A stretch of DNA of 64,000 nucleotides from Bacillota bacterium. GTDB taxonomy: Bacteria; Bacillota; Clostridia; Christensenellales; Aristaeellaceae. A program made the position numbers and the translations under genes. The notes below the pieces were generated by a model. It saw only the letters and a list, made by a program, of their open reading frames with translations. It did no database searches and was not told where the DNA came from. The DNA is taken from positions 1-64,000 of the forward strand of contig JAEZQK010000004.1 of assembly GCA_023413135.1 (NCBI GenBank). Reading direction: 5' to 3'. Positions 33,360 to 41,766 of this stretch are shown here, in pieces; position 1 is the stretch's first letter; every line of letters starts with the position of its first letter.

Positions 33360-34301
33360 ATGAATGGACTTGGCAATTTCCCGTTCGTGTTGAAGCCCAA
33401 CGTCAGCGCGCTGGACAAGGCGCTGCGCGGGTTTGCGGCCAGTGCCGCATGGTTTTTTCAGGATATCATCGGTCAGGGGCTTGTCAACCTGGTCAATTCC
33501 ATCAATTGGCTGCTCTCCCACATCCCATGGTTTGTACTGATCGCGCTGGTGTTCGTGCTGGGCTGGAAGGCGCGGGGCAAGCTCCGCAGCGGCATCCTGT
33601 ACGCAGTGCTTCTTTGCCTGGTAGGTGTCGTTGGGCTCTGGCAATTGATGTATATGACCCTTTCCATCGTGCTGGCCAGCGTGCTGATCGCGCTGGTGCT
33701 GGGGTTCCCCATCGGCATCCTGATCGCCAACTCCGACCGCGCGATCCGGTTGATCCGGCCGGTACTGGACACCATGCAGACCATGCCCGTCTTTGTATAC
33801 CTGATCCCCGCCCTGCTCTTTTTCGGCATGGGCTCGGCATCGGCGGTCATCGCTACGGTGATCTACGCCATCGTGCCGGTCATCCGACTGACCAGCCTTG
33901 GCATACGCCAGGTGGACGAGGGTGTGGTGGAGGCGTCGCGCTCCTTTGGCGCAACCCGCCGGCAGACGCTTTTCAAGGTTCAAATTCCCCAGGCGATGCC
34001 CACCATTATGGCCGGCGTCAACCAGACGCTGATGATGGCGATGGCGATGGTGGTCACCTGCTCCATGATTGGCGCCCGGGGCCTTGGCAACGAGGTGCTG
34101 ATCGCCGTCAATCGCACCGAGATCGGCCGCGGTTTGCTGTCCGGGTTCTCGGTGGTGATCCTAGCGGTGCTGCTTGACCGGCTCACCCAGGGCTGGTTCA
34201 GCGACGAGAAGAAAAAGCAGCGCTCACTCGCGGCCGCCAAGCGGCGTCCTAGCAGCGCAAGCAATGAGACTTCGCAGGGAGTGAGTGGATCAGATGGCTG
34301 A
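33360..34301 (+). CDS. Glycine betaine ABC transporter permease
   Basis: A 313-residue OpuAB/ProW-type permease. It has several membrane helices from residue 55 on and the ABC permease contact loop EASRSFGATRRQTLFKVQIP near 190. An N-terminal helical stretch (about 1-45) precedes the first membrane span, as in ProW. GGGGTGAG lies about ten bases before the ATG. Its end overlaps the ATPase start. Confidence 0.93.
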   Translation: MNGLGNFPFVLKPNVSALDKALRGFAASAAWFFQDIIGQGLVNLVNSINWLLSHIPWFVLIALVFVLGWKARGKLRSGILYAVLLCLVGVVGLWQLMYMTLSIVLASVLIALVLGFPIGILIANSDRAIRLIRPVLDTMQTMPVFVYLIPALLFFGMGSASAVIATVIYAIVPVIRLTSLGIRQVDEGVVEASRSFGATRRQTLFKVQIPQAMPTIMAGVNQTLMMAMAMVVTCSMIGARGLGNEVLIAVNRTEIGRGLLSGFSVVILAVLLDRLTQGWFSDEKKKQRSLAAAKRRPSSASNETSQGVSGSDG

Positions 34302-35481
34302 AAATCATAACGATGTGATCCTTGAAATACAAAACCTGTCCATGCTGTATGGCTTCAACCGCCAGGAAGCGGTCCAGATGATGCGGGATGGCGCCGACAA
34401 GGAAGCCGTATACAAGAAAACCGGCGCCACGGTAGCCCTGTGGGATGTGAACCTCAAAATCCGCCGCGGCAAAATTTTCGTGGTGATCGGCCTCTCCGGC
34501 TCCGGCAAGTCCACCCTGGTTAGGTGCCTGAACCGGCTCAACCGCCCCACCGCCGGCAGCGTGCTCTTCGAGGGGCGCGACATCATGAAGCTTAGCAGCC
34601 GCGAACTCCTGGATGTTAGACGCAGCAAAATGTCGATGGTATTCCAGTCCTTTGGCCTGATGAGCCACCGCAACGTGCTGGGCAACGTGGCCTACGGGCT
34701 GGAGGTGCGCGGCATGGGCAGGGCCGAACGCGAGGCAAAGGCCCGCGATATAATCAAGATGGTAGGGCTGGAGGGCTGGGAAAAGCAATCCTGCTCAAGC
34801 CTGTCAGGCGGCATGCGCCAGCGGGTGGGGATCGCCCGGGCGCTAGCCAACGATCCCGATATCCTGCTGATGGACGAACCGTTCTCCGCGCTGGACCCGC
34901 TGGTCAGGAAGGATATGCAGTTCGAGCTTTTAAAAATCCAGCGCAAGCTGTCAAAGAGCGTGGTGTTCATCACCCACGACATCGATGAGGCGTTCAAGCT
35001 GGGCGACACCGTCGCCATCATGCAGGGCGGCAAGGTGATCCAGGTGGACACCCCCGAGGGCATGAGCGCCAACCCTGCCAACGAATACGTGCGCAAGTTC
35101 ATCGACAGCGCCGATCACAGCAAGGTACTTACCGTGCAGAATGTGATGATCACGCCCACAAGCCTGGTGCGCATCACCGACCGGCCCACCCAGGCCATCG
35201 AAACCATGCGCAAAAACGCGTTCTCCACCGTCTACGTTGTGGACCACGAACTGGTACTGCGGGGCATATTGAGCATCGCCGATGCGGTGCGCGCACACCA
35301 GGAGCATCTCCCGATTTCCGATGTAATGCTTAAAGAGGTGAAAACTGTCCGACCTGACGCCACAGTCCGCGAGATCATGCCCATCGCCGCACAATCACCC
35401 TACCCGGCGGCGGTAGTGGATGACTCCGGTGCGCTGATGGGCATTGTTACCAAGGCTGCGGTGCTCTCCGCGCTGATATAG
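34294..35481 (+). CDS. Glycine betaine ABC transporter ATP-binding protein with CBS domains
   Basis: A 395-residue OpuAA/ProV-like ATPase: Walker A GLSGSGKST, Q-loop FQSFGLM, signature LSGGMRQRVGIARA, Walker B ILLMDEP and switch HD in ITHDIDEAF. Two CBS domains follow from about residue 280 to the end; in homologs these sense ionic strength. An insertion-like segment FNRQEAVQMMRDGADKEAVY near residue 20 is the usual ProV/OpuAA N-terminal feature. The ATG at 34294 overlaps the permease by eight bases; a GTG at 34285 is an alternative. The three genes form a complete osmoprotectant importer. Confidence 0.94.
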   Translation: MAENHNDVILEIQNLSMLYGFNRQEAVQMMRDGADKEAVYKKTGATVALWDVNLKIRRGKIFVVIGLSGSGKSTLVRCLNRLNRPTAGSVLFEGRDIMKLSSRELLDVRRSKMSMVFQSFGLMSHRNVLGNVAYGLEVRGMGRAEREAKARDIIKMVGLEGWEKQSCSSLSGGMRQRVGIARALANDPDILLMDEPFSALDPLVRKDMQFELLKIQRKLSKSVVFITHDIDEAFKLGDTVAIMQGGKVIQVDTPEGMSANPANEYVRKFIDSADHSKVLTVQNVMITPTSLVRITDRPTQAIETMRKNAFSTVYVVDHELVLRGILSIADAVRAHQEHLPISDVMLKEVKTVRPDATVREIMPIAAQSPYPAAVVDDSGALMGIVTKAAVLSALI

Positions 35482-35532
35482 GGAGGAACGATACCATCGA
35501 GGGCAGCGAACCAGCACAATAATTGAGCTTGC

Positions 35533-35564
35533 GGAAGGGCTTCTTTTTCAAAAGAAGCCCTTCC
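35533..35564 (+). terminator. Terminator of the Opu operon
   Basis: A 15-bp stem GGAAGGGCTTCTTTT and complement with a minimal loop, 51 bases after the stop. Confidence 0.85.
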
Positions 35565-35649
35565 TGTCAATTCATCATCAAGAGCCTTGCGGCAAAAGCG
35601 CTTCCGCGTTACAATAGAAGGCGAAAAACACAAAAAAGGACAACGCGCC

Positions 35650-36165
35650 ATGCACATCGTACTGGTAACCCCGGAGATCCCTCAAAACACGGGCAACATC
35701 GCAAGAACCTGCGCCGCTACAGGATCAATGCTTCACCTTGTCAAGCCGTTGGGCTTTTCCCTGGACGACAGGTATATGCGCAGGGCCGGGCTGGATTACT
35801 GGCACATGATGGACTACCGGGTCTGGGATGATTTTGCGCAATTTATGGAAGAGCATCAGGATGCGCGCATGCATTTTGCCACCACCAAGGCGCCCCGCTC
35901 CTATGCCGAAGCAAAGTATGAGCCCGATGATTATTTGGTGTTCGGCTGCGAGACCCGCGGATTGCCGGAAACGCTGCTTAAAAGCGTGTATGACAAATGC
36001 ATCCGCATCCCCATGCTTAAGGAGGCCAGGTCGCTGAATCTGAGCAATTCCGTGGCGGTGGTGCTGTACGAAGCGCTTCGCCAGCAAAATTTTGCAGGGC
36101 TTCAGGAGGCGGGAGAGCTCACCGGCCGCCAGGAGGAGCCCGCGCCCTGGATGGATTATTTGTAA
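35650..36165 (+). CDS. trmL: tRNA (cytidine(34)-2'-O)-methyltransferase TrmL
   Basis: A 171-residue SPOUT methyltransferase that 2'-O-methylates the wobble base of tRNA-Leu species in E. coli. Motifs: VTPEIPQNTGNIARTCAATG at the start, then YLVFGCETRGLPETLL and IPMLKEARSLNLSNSVAVVL forming the knot that binds S-adenosylmethionine. The ATG at 35650 matches the family start (MHIVLVTPEIP) and follows AAAGGAC. Length matches the usual 155-170 residues. It stands alone between the Opu terminator and a small membrane protein gene. Confidence 0.95.
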   Translation: MHIVLVTPEIPQNTGNIARTCAATGSMLHLVKPLGFSLDDRYMRRAGLDYWHMMDYRVWDDFAQFMEEHQDARMHFATTKAPRSYAEAKYEPDDYLVFGCETRGLPETLLKSVYDKCIRIPMLKEARSLNLSNSVAVVLYEALRQQNFAGLQEAGELTGRQEEPAPWMDYL

Positions 36166-36222
36166 GCATGCGTTATGCCTTGTCATCCGTTATATGGTTA
36201 AGTAGCCCGAAGGAGGATTTGC

Positions 36223-36486
36223 ATGAAACGTTATGATGACGAGTACGATAACGAATATGATAATGAGTATGATGACGACATCGACTTTCTGGAGGACGAC
36301 CCGGAGGAGCGGCATTTGATGCATTTGGGCCGGCTCCGTGTGGCCGCCGGCGTGATGGACTTTTTGAGCGTCATCGGCGGGATGGTCGTGGTGCTCCTGC
36401 TGATCGCGGCGCTCATTTCGCTGATCAACTGGCTTGTGGGCGATGTCAACCAGATGTTCGCCATTCTTCAAAGGCGAATCCAGTAG
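36223..36486 (+). CDS. Small acidic-tailed membrane protein
   Basis: An 87-residue protein of unknown function. Residues 4-30 form an acidic repeat (DDEYDNEYDNEYDDD), followed by a neutral stretch and one long membrane helix (VIGGMVVVLLLIAALISLI). The acidic segment is cytoplasmic if the positive-inside rule holds for the C-terminal ILQRRIQ or external otherwise; this is not decidable. AAGGAGG precedes the ATG by six bases, so it is likely translated. Similar short proteins exist in Clostridia but I recall no function. Confidence 0.72.
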   Translation: MKRYDDEYDNEYDNEYDDDIDFLEDDPEERHLMHLGRLRVAAGVMDFLSVIGGMVVVLLLIAALISLINWLVGDVNQMFAILQRRIQ

Positions 36487-36555
36487 TAATTTGTTTCCCC
36501 TCTTGGCAACAGATTGCATTGAAGCAGTCGGGACATACTAAAGCGGAGGCAGGAC

Positions 36556-37149
36556 ATGATCACCATCTCCTGGGAGGAACTGCACAGGCAGATTGAAACG
36601 TGCGTTGCGTGTGAACTGGCAGCCGGCTGCACCCATAAAGTGCCCGGCCAGGGCGATCATCACGCGCCTTTGATGCTGATCGGCGAAGGCCCGGGCGAGG
36701 TGGAGGACCGGGAGGGCCTGGCTTTTGTGGGCCCGGCCGGCCAGCTTTTGACGCGGATGCTTGCTGCCATCAGCCTTCCTCGGGAGCGGGTGTTTATCTG
36801 CAATGTGGTCAAATGCCGTCCGCCACAAAACCGCGTTCCGCTGCCCAACGAAGCGGACGCCTGCCTGCCTTATTTGCGCATGCAGGTGGCTTTGATTCGC
36901 CCCAAAGTGATCCTGCTGCTGGGAGCCACCGCGGCAAGGACAATCCTGGGCGATGAGGTGCGCATCACAAGGGATAGGGGCAAATGGTTTGAGCGCAAGG
37001 GCGTGTTGATGATGCCTACCTACCACCCTTCCGCGCTGTTGCGGGATGTGGAAAAGAAAAAGGACGCGTGGAAAGATTTGCAGGCCGTGCACCAGAAGCT
37101 GATGGAGCTTCATCTTTATGATGATTTATTGGAGGACAATCAGAAATGA
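36556..37149 (+). CDS. Family 4 (Fe-S) uracil-DNA glycosylase
   Basis: A 197-residue enzyme that removes uracil from DNA. The active-site motif is GEGPGEVEDREG; the Fe-S cluster cysteines are all present at C16, C19, C87 and C103 (spacing CxxC ... C-x15-C); the C-terminal motif is YHPSALLR. The family is widespread in thermophiles and Firmicutes. Its stop overlaps the start of the next gene as ATGA, so the two are co-translated. The neighbour is a paralog that has lost the cluster ligands. Confidence 0.92.
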   Translation: MITISWEELHRQIETCVACELAAGCTHKVPGQGDHHAPLMLIGEGPGEVEDREGLAFVGPAGQLLTRMLAAISLPRERVFICNVVKCRPPQNRVPLPNEADACLPYLRMQVALIRPKVILLLGATAARTILGDEVRITRDRGKWFERKGVLMMPTYHPSALLRDVEKKKDAWKDLQAVHQKLMELHLYDDLLEDNQK

Positions 37150-37781
37150 ACGATGTGATGAAGGCGTTCCGGATCAGGTGCGCTTCTTTTTTTCAGCCGC
37201 TGTGGCCGGGGGAGGACAAAGTGATTGTATTTGGCGAAGGCAATGCTGAAAAGCCGCGCCTGATGCTTATCGGGGAAGCCCCCGGTGAGCAGGAAGTGAT
37301 GCAAGGGAAGCCCTTTGTGGGCAAGGCCGGTAAGAATCTGGACGCTTTTTTGGAATCTGTTCATTTAAAGCGGGAAGAAATCTACATTTCCAATGTGGTT
37401 AAAATACGCCCCACAAAGGTAAGCGAAAAGGGGCGCGTCAGCAACCGTCCCCCATCCAGGGAGGAGATCGGCCTTTTTTTGCCCTGGCTTATGGAGGAAA
37501 TAAATCTGGTGTCGCCGGAACTGTTGGTGACACTAGGCAATGTGGCGCTTAAGAGCCTGCTGGGAAAGGGCACCATCGGAGAAGCCCACGGCCGCTTCCA
37601 TGCAGTATCCCTTTCCATTGCTGAAGGAAAGGCGCGGGAATATTCGCTGTTCGCGCTGTATCATCCCGCTTCCGTTATCTATAACCGTACGCTGAACCAG
37701 GTCTGCGTGCGGGACCTGATCGCCCTGGACGAGGCTATCAAAAACGGTTGCTCTGCGTTCAGCATGCAAACGGACAGTTGA
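37146..37781 (+). CDS. Uracil-DNA glycosylase superfamily paralog lacking Fe-S cysteines
   Basis: A 211-residue protein with the same fold as its neighbour: GEAPGEQEVMQGKPFVGKAG at the active-site region, NVVKIRPTK where the family 4 enzyme has NVVKCRP, and ALYHPASVIY near the end. Three of the four Fe-S cysteines of the upstream protein have no counterpart. An inserted loop (VSEKGRVSNRPPSREE) replaces the region of the fourth. It may be a cluster-free glycosylase with other base specificity or a partner of the first protein. Overlap with the upstream stop (ATGA) means coordinated translation. Confidence 0.85.
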   Translation: MNDVMKAFRIRCASFFQPLWPGEDKVIVFGEGNAEKPRLMLIGEAPGEQEVMQGKPFVGKAGKNLDAFLESVHLKREEIYISNVVKIRPTKVSEKGRVSNRPPSREEIGLFLPWLMEEINLVSPELLVTLGNVALKSLLGKGTIGEAHGRFHAVSLSIAEGKAREYSLFALYHPASVIYNRTLNQVCVRDLIALDEAIKNGCSAFSMQTDS

Positions 37782-37868
37782 AACGATCTAACGTATAATT
37801 GATGCTCTTTTCTGTTCCTGAAATGTAAAATGTGATATACTGACACCATCAGGACAGGAGGAGATCGT

Positions 37869-38366
37869 ATGTTGGAGTTTATTCTGACAAACCTACCCAT
37901 CATCATATGCTTCCTGGTGGGCATAGGCCTCTTGGTGGTGGAGGTATTCCTGCCGGGCTTTGGCCTTCCTGGAATATCCGGCATCATCTTGGAATTTGTG
38001 GCTGTCTATCTTACCTGGACCAGCCATGGCCCCGTGGCCGCACTGGGCATGACCATCGTCATCCTGGCGGTGATCGCCATTACCATATCGATTGCACTAA
38101 AGTCTGCCGCCAGGGGGCGGCTGTCAAAATCCAGCATTATCTTAAACCATGAGGAAAGCACGGCGGAGGGTTACACCGCCACCGCGGATATGGATGTTTT
38201 CCTGGGCAAAGAGGGATTAACCACCACGGTGCTTCGCCCCGCCGGAATCGCCGAGTTTGACGGCGTGCGGTTGAACGTGGTATCGGAGGGCGAGTTCGTG
38301 GCCGCCAACACCAAGGTGCGCATCGAACATGTGGAAGGCGCCAGGATCATGGTGCGCCCGCTGTAA
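37869..38366 (+). CDS. NfeD family membrane protein
   Basis: A 165-residue short NfeD protein: membrane helices near 8-25 and 33-75 (PIIICFLVGIGLLVVEVFLP; AALGMTIVILAVIAITISIA), and a C-terminal OB-fold of about 65 residues (GLTTTVLRPAGIAEFDGVRL then NVVSEGEFVAANTKVRIEHV). The N-terminal protease domain of long NfeD proteins is absent. NfeD and flotillin genes are paired in many bacteria, as here, and the two act together in membrane organisation. GGAGGAG precedes the ATG. Confidence 0.92.
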   Translation: MLEFILTNLPIIICFLVGIGLLVVEVFLPGFGLPGISGIILEFVAVYLTWTSHGPVAALGMTIVILAVIAITISIALKSAARGRLSKSSIILNHEESTAEGYTATADMDVFLGKEGLTTTVLRPAGIAEFDGVRLNVVSEGEFVAANTKVRIEHVEGARIMVRPL

Positions 38367-38432
38367 CGAAAATAACCCGCCGGCAAAAAACGGCAGGTCA
38401 ACCCTTTGAAAAGATAGAGAGGAGAACTGGCT

Positions 38433-39431
38433 ATGGACGCCTACATCTGGATCATCTTTTTCGCATTTCTGGGGCTGGTATTTCTCACGGTGTTCTTCCG
38501 CTTTGTACCCCTGGGACTGTGGATCAGCGCGCTGGCCTCCGGTGTGCACATCTCCATCGGCGCGCTGGTTGGCATGCGCATCCGCCGCATCCAGCCCCAC
38601 CGGCTGGTGCATCCCCTCATCAAGGCAAACAAAGCGGGCCTGAACCTGACCATCACCAAGCTGGAAACCCACTACCTGGCCGGCGGTAACGTGGACAGGG
38701 TCATCAACGCCCTGATCGCCGCCCAGCGCGCCAACATCCAAATGCCCTTTGAAAAGGCCAGCGCCATCGACCTGGCCGGCCGCGATGTGTTCCACGCCGT
38801 ACAGATGAGCGTTACCCCCAAGGTCATTGAAACGCCGGTGGTGGCCGCTATCGCCAAGGACGGCATCGAGCTTCGGGCCAAAGCCCGCGTGACCGTGCGC
38901 ACCAACATCGAGCGCCTGGTTGGCGGCGCCGGTGAAGAAACGGTCATTGCCCGTGTAGGCGAGGGTATCGTCACCACCGTTGGTTCCTCGGAAACCCACA
39001 AACTGGTTTTGGAAAACCCGGACCTAATCAGCCGGACGGTGTTGAACAAAGGTTTGGACGCAGGCACCGCCTTTGAAATTCTCTCCATCGACATCGCCGA
39101 CGTAGACGTGGGCCGCAACATCGGCGCTCAATTGCAAATGGATCAAGCGGAAGCCGACAGGCGCATCGCCCAGGCCAAGGCGGAGGAACGCCGTGCCATG
39201 GCCGTCGCCCATGAGCAGGAAATGAAGGCTGCCGTGCAGGAGATGCGCGCCAAGGTGGTGGAAGCCGAGGCCGAAGTACCCCGTGCCATGGCTACCGCCC
39301 TGAAGGAAGGCAAGCTGGGCGTAATGGATTATTATCAAATGCAGAACGTGATCGCCGACACCACCATGCGGGACGGCATCGCCAAGGCCAGCGCCCCCGC
39401 CGCCCCCACTGAGGAACTTCACAAGAAATAA
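38433..39431 (+). CDS. floA: Flotillin-like protein FloA
   Basis: A 332-residue FloA/YqfA protein that oligomerises in membrane microdomains. An N-terminal membrane hairpin (IWIIFFAFLGLVFLTVFF and nearby) is followed by the PHB/SPFH domain with RIQPHRLVHPLIKANKAGL, AKARVTVRTNIERLVGGAGE and IDIADVDVGRNIGAQLQ, then Ala/Glu-rich coiled coil (AQAKAEERRAMAVAHEQEMK). Length matches B. subtilis FloA. It follows nfeD by 66 bases and precedes a small membrane protein, probably in one operon. Confidence 0.96.
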   Translation: MDAYIWIIFFAFLGLVFLTVFFRFVPLGLWISALASGVHISIGALVGMRIRRIQPHRLVHPLIKANKAGLNLTITKLETHYLAGGNVDRVINALIAAQRANIQMPFEKASAIDLAGRDVFHAVQMSVTPKVIETPVVAAIAKDGIELRAKARVTVRTNIERLVGGAGEETVIARVGEGIVTTVGSSETHKLVLENPDLISRTVLNKGLDAGTAFEILSIDIADVDVGRNIGAQLQMDQAEADRRIAQAKAEERRAMAVAHEQEMKAAVQEMRAKVVEAEAEVPRAMATALKEGKLGVMDYYQMQNVIADTTMRDGIAKASAPAAPTEELHKK

Positions 39432-39504
39432 AACGGTTTGACCGTCAGTCGTATTGCCCGGCGCAGCTTTTTGCACCGGGCAATGCGGAAAGGAGGCGGC
39501 AAAA

Positions 39505-40095
39505 ATGGACGGCATTTTTACCTTGATTGTCATCATCGGCATAGCCAACGTCATCATCAAATGGGTCAGAAAGCAGGCTGCCGTGAACCAAAAGAATCAG
39601 GGCGCCGCACCGGAGAACCCCTGGCAGCGCATGATGGGTGATATGACCAAAACGCTGGAGGATACCATAACCGGAAAGCCACCTGAAAAAGTCGCGCCAA
39701 CGCCCGTGTACAAAACGCTGAAGACCCCGGTCTTAAGAGAAGAGGGTACGGGCAGTGGCGAAGGAGAAGCTTATCCCGGGAGCATAGCCGATTACCGGGC
39801 TCCTTATATTGTAGGCGGCGAAACCGCTGCAAGCCCCTATTCCCTTGCCGGTCAGAGCGTTTCCAAACCCCAGGAGCCCGTGCCCATGCGGTACAGCAGC
39901 CTTCCTGGAAAAGAGGAGTCCGCGGCTTTTACCGCGAAAGCGGCGGATATGCGCCTTTCCGCGGAGCCTGGCAGGCCTGCGCAGGCAGCATTGAGTCTGG
40001 CCTTTAACCGGGATTCGCTGATGCAGGCGGTAGTCATGCATGAGATCCTTACAAGGCCACAAGATAACAGAAGAAGGCGGTGGAAATCCCATTGA
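39505..40095 (+). CDS. Hypothetical membrane-anchored protein downstream of floA
   Basis: A 196-residue protein of unknown function. An N-terminal helix (FTLIVIIGIANVIIKWV) anchors it; the rest is polar, Pro-rich and probably disordered, ending RPQDNRRRRWKSH. AGGAGG precedes the ATG by eight bases. Its stop overlaps the TTG start of the LytTR regulator. A scaffold or adaptor role with FloA is conceivable from position only. Confidence 0.7.
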   Translation: MDGIFTLIVIIGIANVIIKWVRKQAAVNQKNQGAAPENPWQRMMGDMTKTLEDTITGKPPEKVAPTPVYKTLKTPVLREEGTGSGEGEAYPGSIADYRAPYIVGGETAASPYSLAGQSVSKPQEPVPMRYSSLPGKEESAAFTAKAADMRLSAEPGRPAQAALSLAFNRDSLMQAVVMHEILTRPQDNRRRRWKSH

Positions 40096-40841
40096 GCGAT
40101 ATCCGCGTTGTGATTGCCGATGACGACAGCGGCATGCGCACGGTAATGCGCCATATGATTTCCAAGGTGGAGGGGTTTACCCTTGCTGGTGAGGCGGAGA
40201 GTGGCCTCACGCTCATGGATTTGGTGGAAAAACACCACCCCCAGGTGGTGTTTGTGGATGTGGAAATGCCCGGCATGAGCGGCGTGGAATGCGCTAGGCT
40301 TATTCAGGACATGGACCCGGCCACCGTCATCATTTTCGCCACGGCCCATGACCAATACATGGGCGATGCCTTTGAGGTATATGCTTTTGACTACCTGCTC
40401 AAGCCCTTCAAAGTGGAGCGGGTCATAAAAACACTGGAACGGGCCCGGGACCGCATTACCCGCCGGGAGGAAAAGCCCCTGCCTGCCTTGAAGCCCCGCA
40501 ATCAGGCGGTGGCAGGCCGCCTGATGCTGCATCACCGGGACGGGGTAAGCTTTCTCAATATGCAGGACATCCTGCTCGTGCAGCGGGAAGAGCGGGCCAC
40601 GGTGATCTATACCATGGGGGACTGCCGTTACGTCACCAGCGATTCCCTGGGCGACACGGAGGGCAGGCTGGATCCCAATGTGTTTTTCCGTTGCCACAAG
40701 TCCTACATCATCAACTTGAACCACATCAAAGCCATCACGCCCTACGGCCGCTGGACGTATGTGGTGCAGTTAAACGGTACCCAGCATGACGCACTGATCA
40801 CCCATGAAAAGTACGAAGAGCTTGAGAGAATGTTTTCGTGA
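40092..40841 (+). CDS. LytTR family response regulator
   Basis: A 249-residue protein with an N-terminal receiver (acidic DDD near residue 8, phospho-acceptor in VVFVDVEMPGMSG, Lys in YLLKPFK) and a C-terminal LytTR DNA-binding domain (about 145-249: LMLHHRDGVSFLNMQDILLV, then RCHKSYIINLNHIKAITPYG). No histidine kinase gene is nearby. The start is probably the TTG at 40092, which overlaps the previous stop as TTGA and gives SDIRVVIADDD directly after Met; GGTGG lies eight bases upstream. A GTG at 40080 is the alternative. Confidence 0.87.
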   Translation: MSDIRVVIADDDSGMRTVMRHMISKVEGFTLAGEAESGLTLMDLVEKHHPQVVFVDVEMPGMSGVECARLIQDMDPATVIIFATAHDQYMGDAFEVYAFDYLLKPFKVERVIKTLERARDRITRREEKPLPALKPRNQAVAGRLMLHHRDGVSFLNMQDILLVQREERATVIYTMGDCRYVTSDSLGDTEGRLDPNVFFRCHKSYIINLNHIKAITPYGRWTYVVQLNGTQHDALITHEKYEELERMFS

Positions 40842-40952
40842 TTTTCAGGCGTAAATTGTGCAATTTTCAAGCATATTTTTGTGCGGGGTAGAAGCTTTGA
40901 CTTCCGCCCTGCTTTTTCTATTGGCGAAAATGTGAAAAGATCCCCGTTTTTC

Positions 40953-40981
40953 TTGCGTAAAAAATTTCAGGATGCTATAAT
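40953..40981 (+). promoter_or_regulatory. Promoter of rex
   Basis: TTGCGT, 17 bases, TATAAT, 76 bases before the GTG start. Confidence 0.75.
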
Positions 40982-41057
40982 AACATTCAATAGACATAAA
41001 AAGGAATCTATTTCCTGCGCAGTGGAGTACATGGAAAAAGCTGAAGGGGGAATGCTC

Positions 41058-41690
41058 GTGGCAGGCTATGTGTCGGATGCTGTTATCCGCAGGCTGCCTG
41101 GTTACTACCGCCATCTTCGGGAACTGGAGGCGGCAGGCGTGCATCAGATATCATCCCAGGAACTGGGCAGGCGGATGCAGCTCACCGCATCCCAGATCAG
41201 ACAGGATATCAATTGCTTTGGCGGGTTTGGCCGCCAGGGGTATGGCTATGAGGTGTCCAAGCTCAAAGGGCACATCGCGGAGATTCTGGGTCTGGATAAA
41301 AAGCACCGCATGGTCATCATCGGGGCGGGCAACATCGGCCGCGCAGTGGCGAATTATCCATCCTTTGGCAGGGAAGGCTTTCAGATGGCAGCCATCTTCG
41401 ATGCTGACCCCGGCAAGATCGGCACCGAGGTGGCCGGCATCAAGGTGGCCAGCATCGACACCCTGGATGCGTATCTTTCCGAAAACCAGGTGGACATCGG
41501 CGTTCTGGCGATGCCGGTGAAAGGCGCCCAACAAATACTCAACAAGCTGGTGGAAAAGGGAATCAAGGGCGTTTGGAACTTTGCGCCTACGGATCTAACC
41601 CATCCCGACAACGTGACCGTGGTCAACGTGCATTTAAGCGACAGCCTGCAGGTGCTGTCCTTCAAGATGCTCCACGCGCAAGGCGAATAA
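41058..41690 (+). CDS. rex: Redox-sensing transcriptional repressor Rex
   Basis: A 210-residue repressor that leaves DNA when NADH/NAD+ rises and controls fermentation genes in anaerobes. N-terminal winged helix with RRLPGYYRHLRELEAAGVHQ and LTASQIRQDINCFGGFG; C-terminal Rossmann domain with VIIGAGNIGRAVANYPSF and FNFAPTDL-like NFAPTDLTHPDNVTVVNVHL. The GTG at 41058 is chosen because AAGGGGG lies seven bases upstream and the length then fits Rex (about 205-215); an ATG at 41052 sits too close to the ribosome site, and longer starts lie near or before the promoter. Confidence 0.95.
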   Translation: MAGYVSDAVIRRLPGYYRHLRELEAAGVHQISSQELGRRMQLTASQIRQDINCFGGFGRQGYGYEVSKLKGHIAEILGLDKKHRMVIIGAGNIGRAVANYPSFGREGFQMAAIFDADPGKIGTEVAGIKVASIDTLDAYLSENQVDIGVLAMPVKGAQQILNKLVEKGIKGVWNFAPTDLTHPDNVTVVNVHLSDSLQVLSFKMLHAQGE

Positions 41691-41766
41691 ATTCCTTTTT
41701 CCGGCATGGATTTTGCCTTTTCCACCGTTCATTTATCGTAACGATACAATAAAGGAGCGTATACCC

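Noticed and set aside
33347..34177. A long overlapping plus-strand frame across the Opu permease gene
   Set aside because: It is rich in Arg, Gly and His with no membrane segments, while the other frame encodes a clear ABC permease.
38217..38999. A long minus-strand frame opposite nfeD/floA
   Set aside because: Antisense to conserved FloA sequence and without translation signals.
40842..41057. A Rex operator upstream of rex
   Set aside because: TTGTGCAATTTTCAAG near 40856 recalls TTGTGA-N6-TCACAA, but only one half fits, so autoregulation by this site is not supported.
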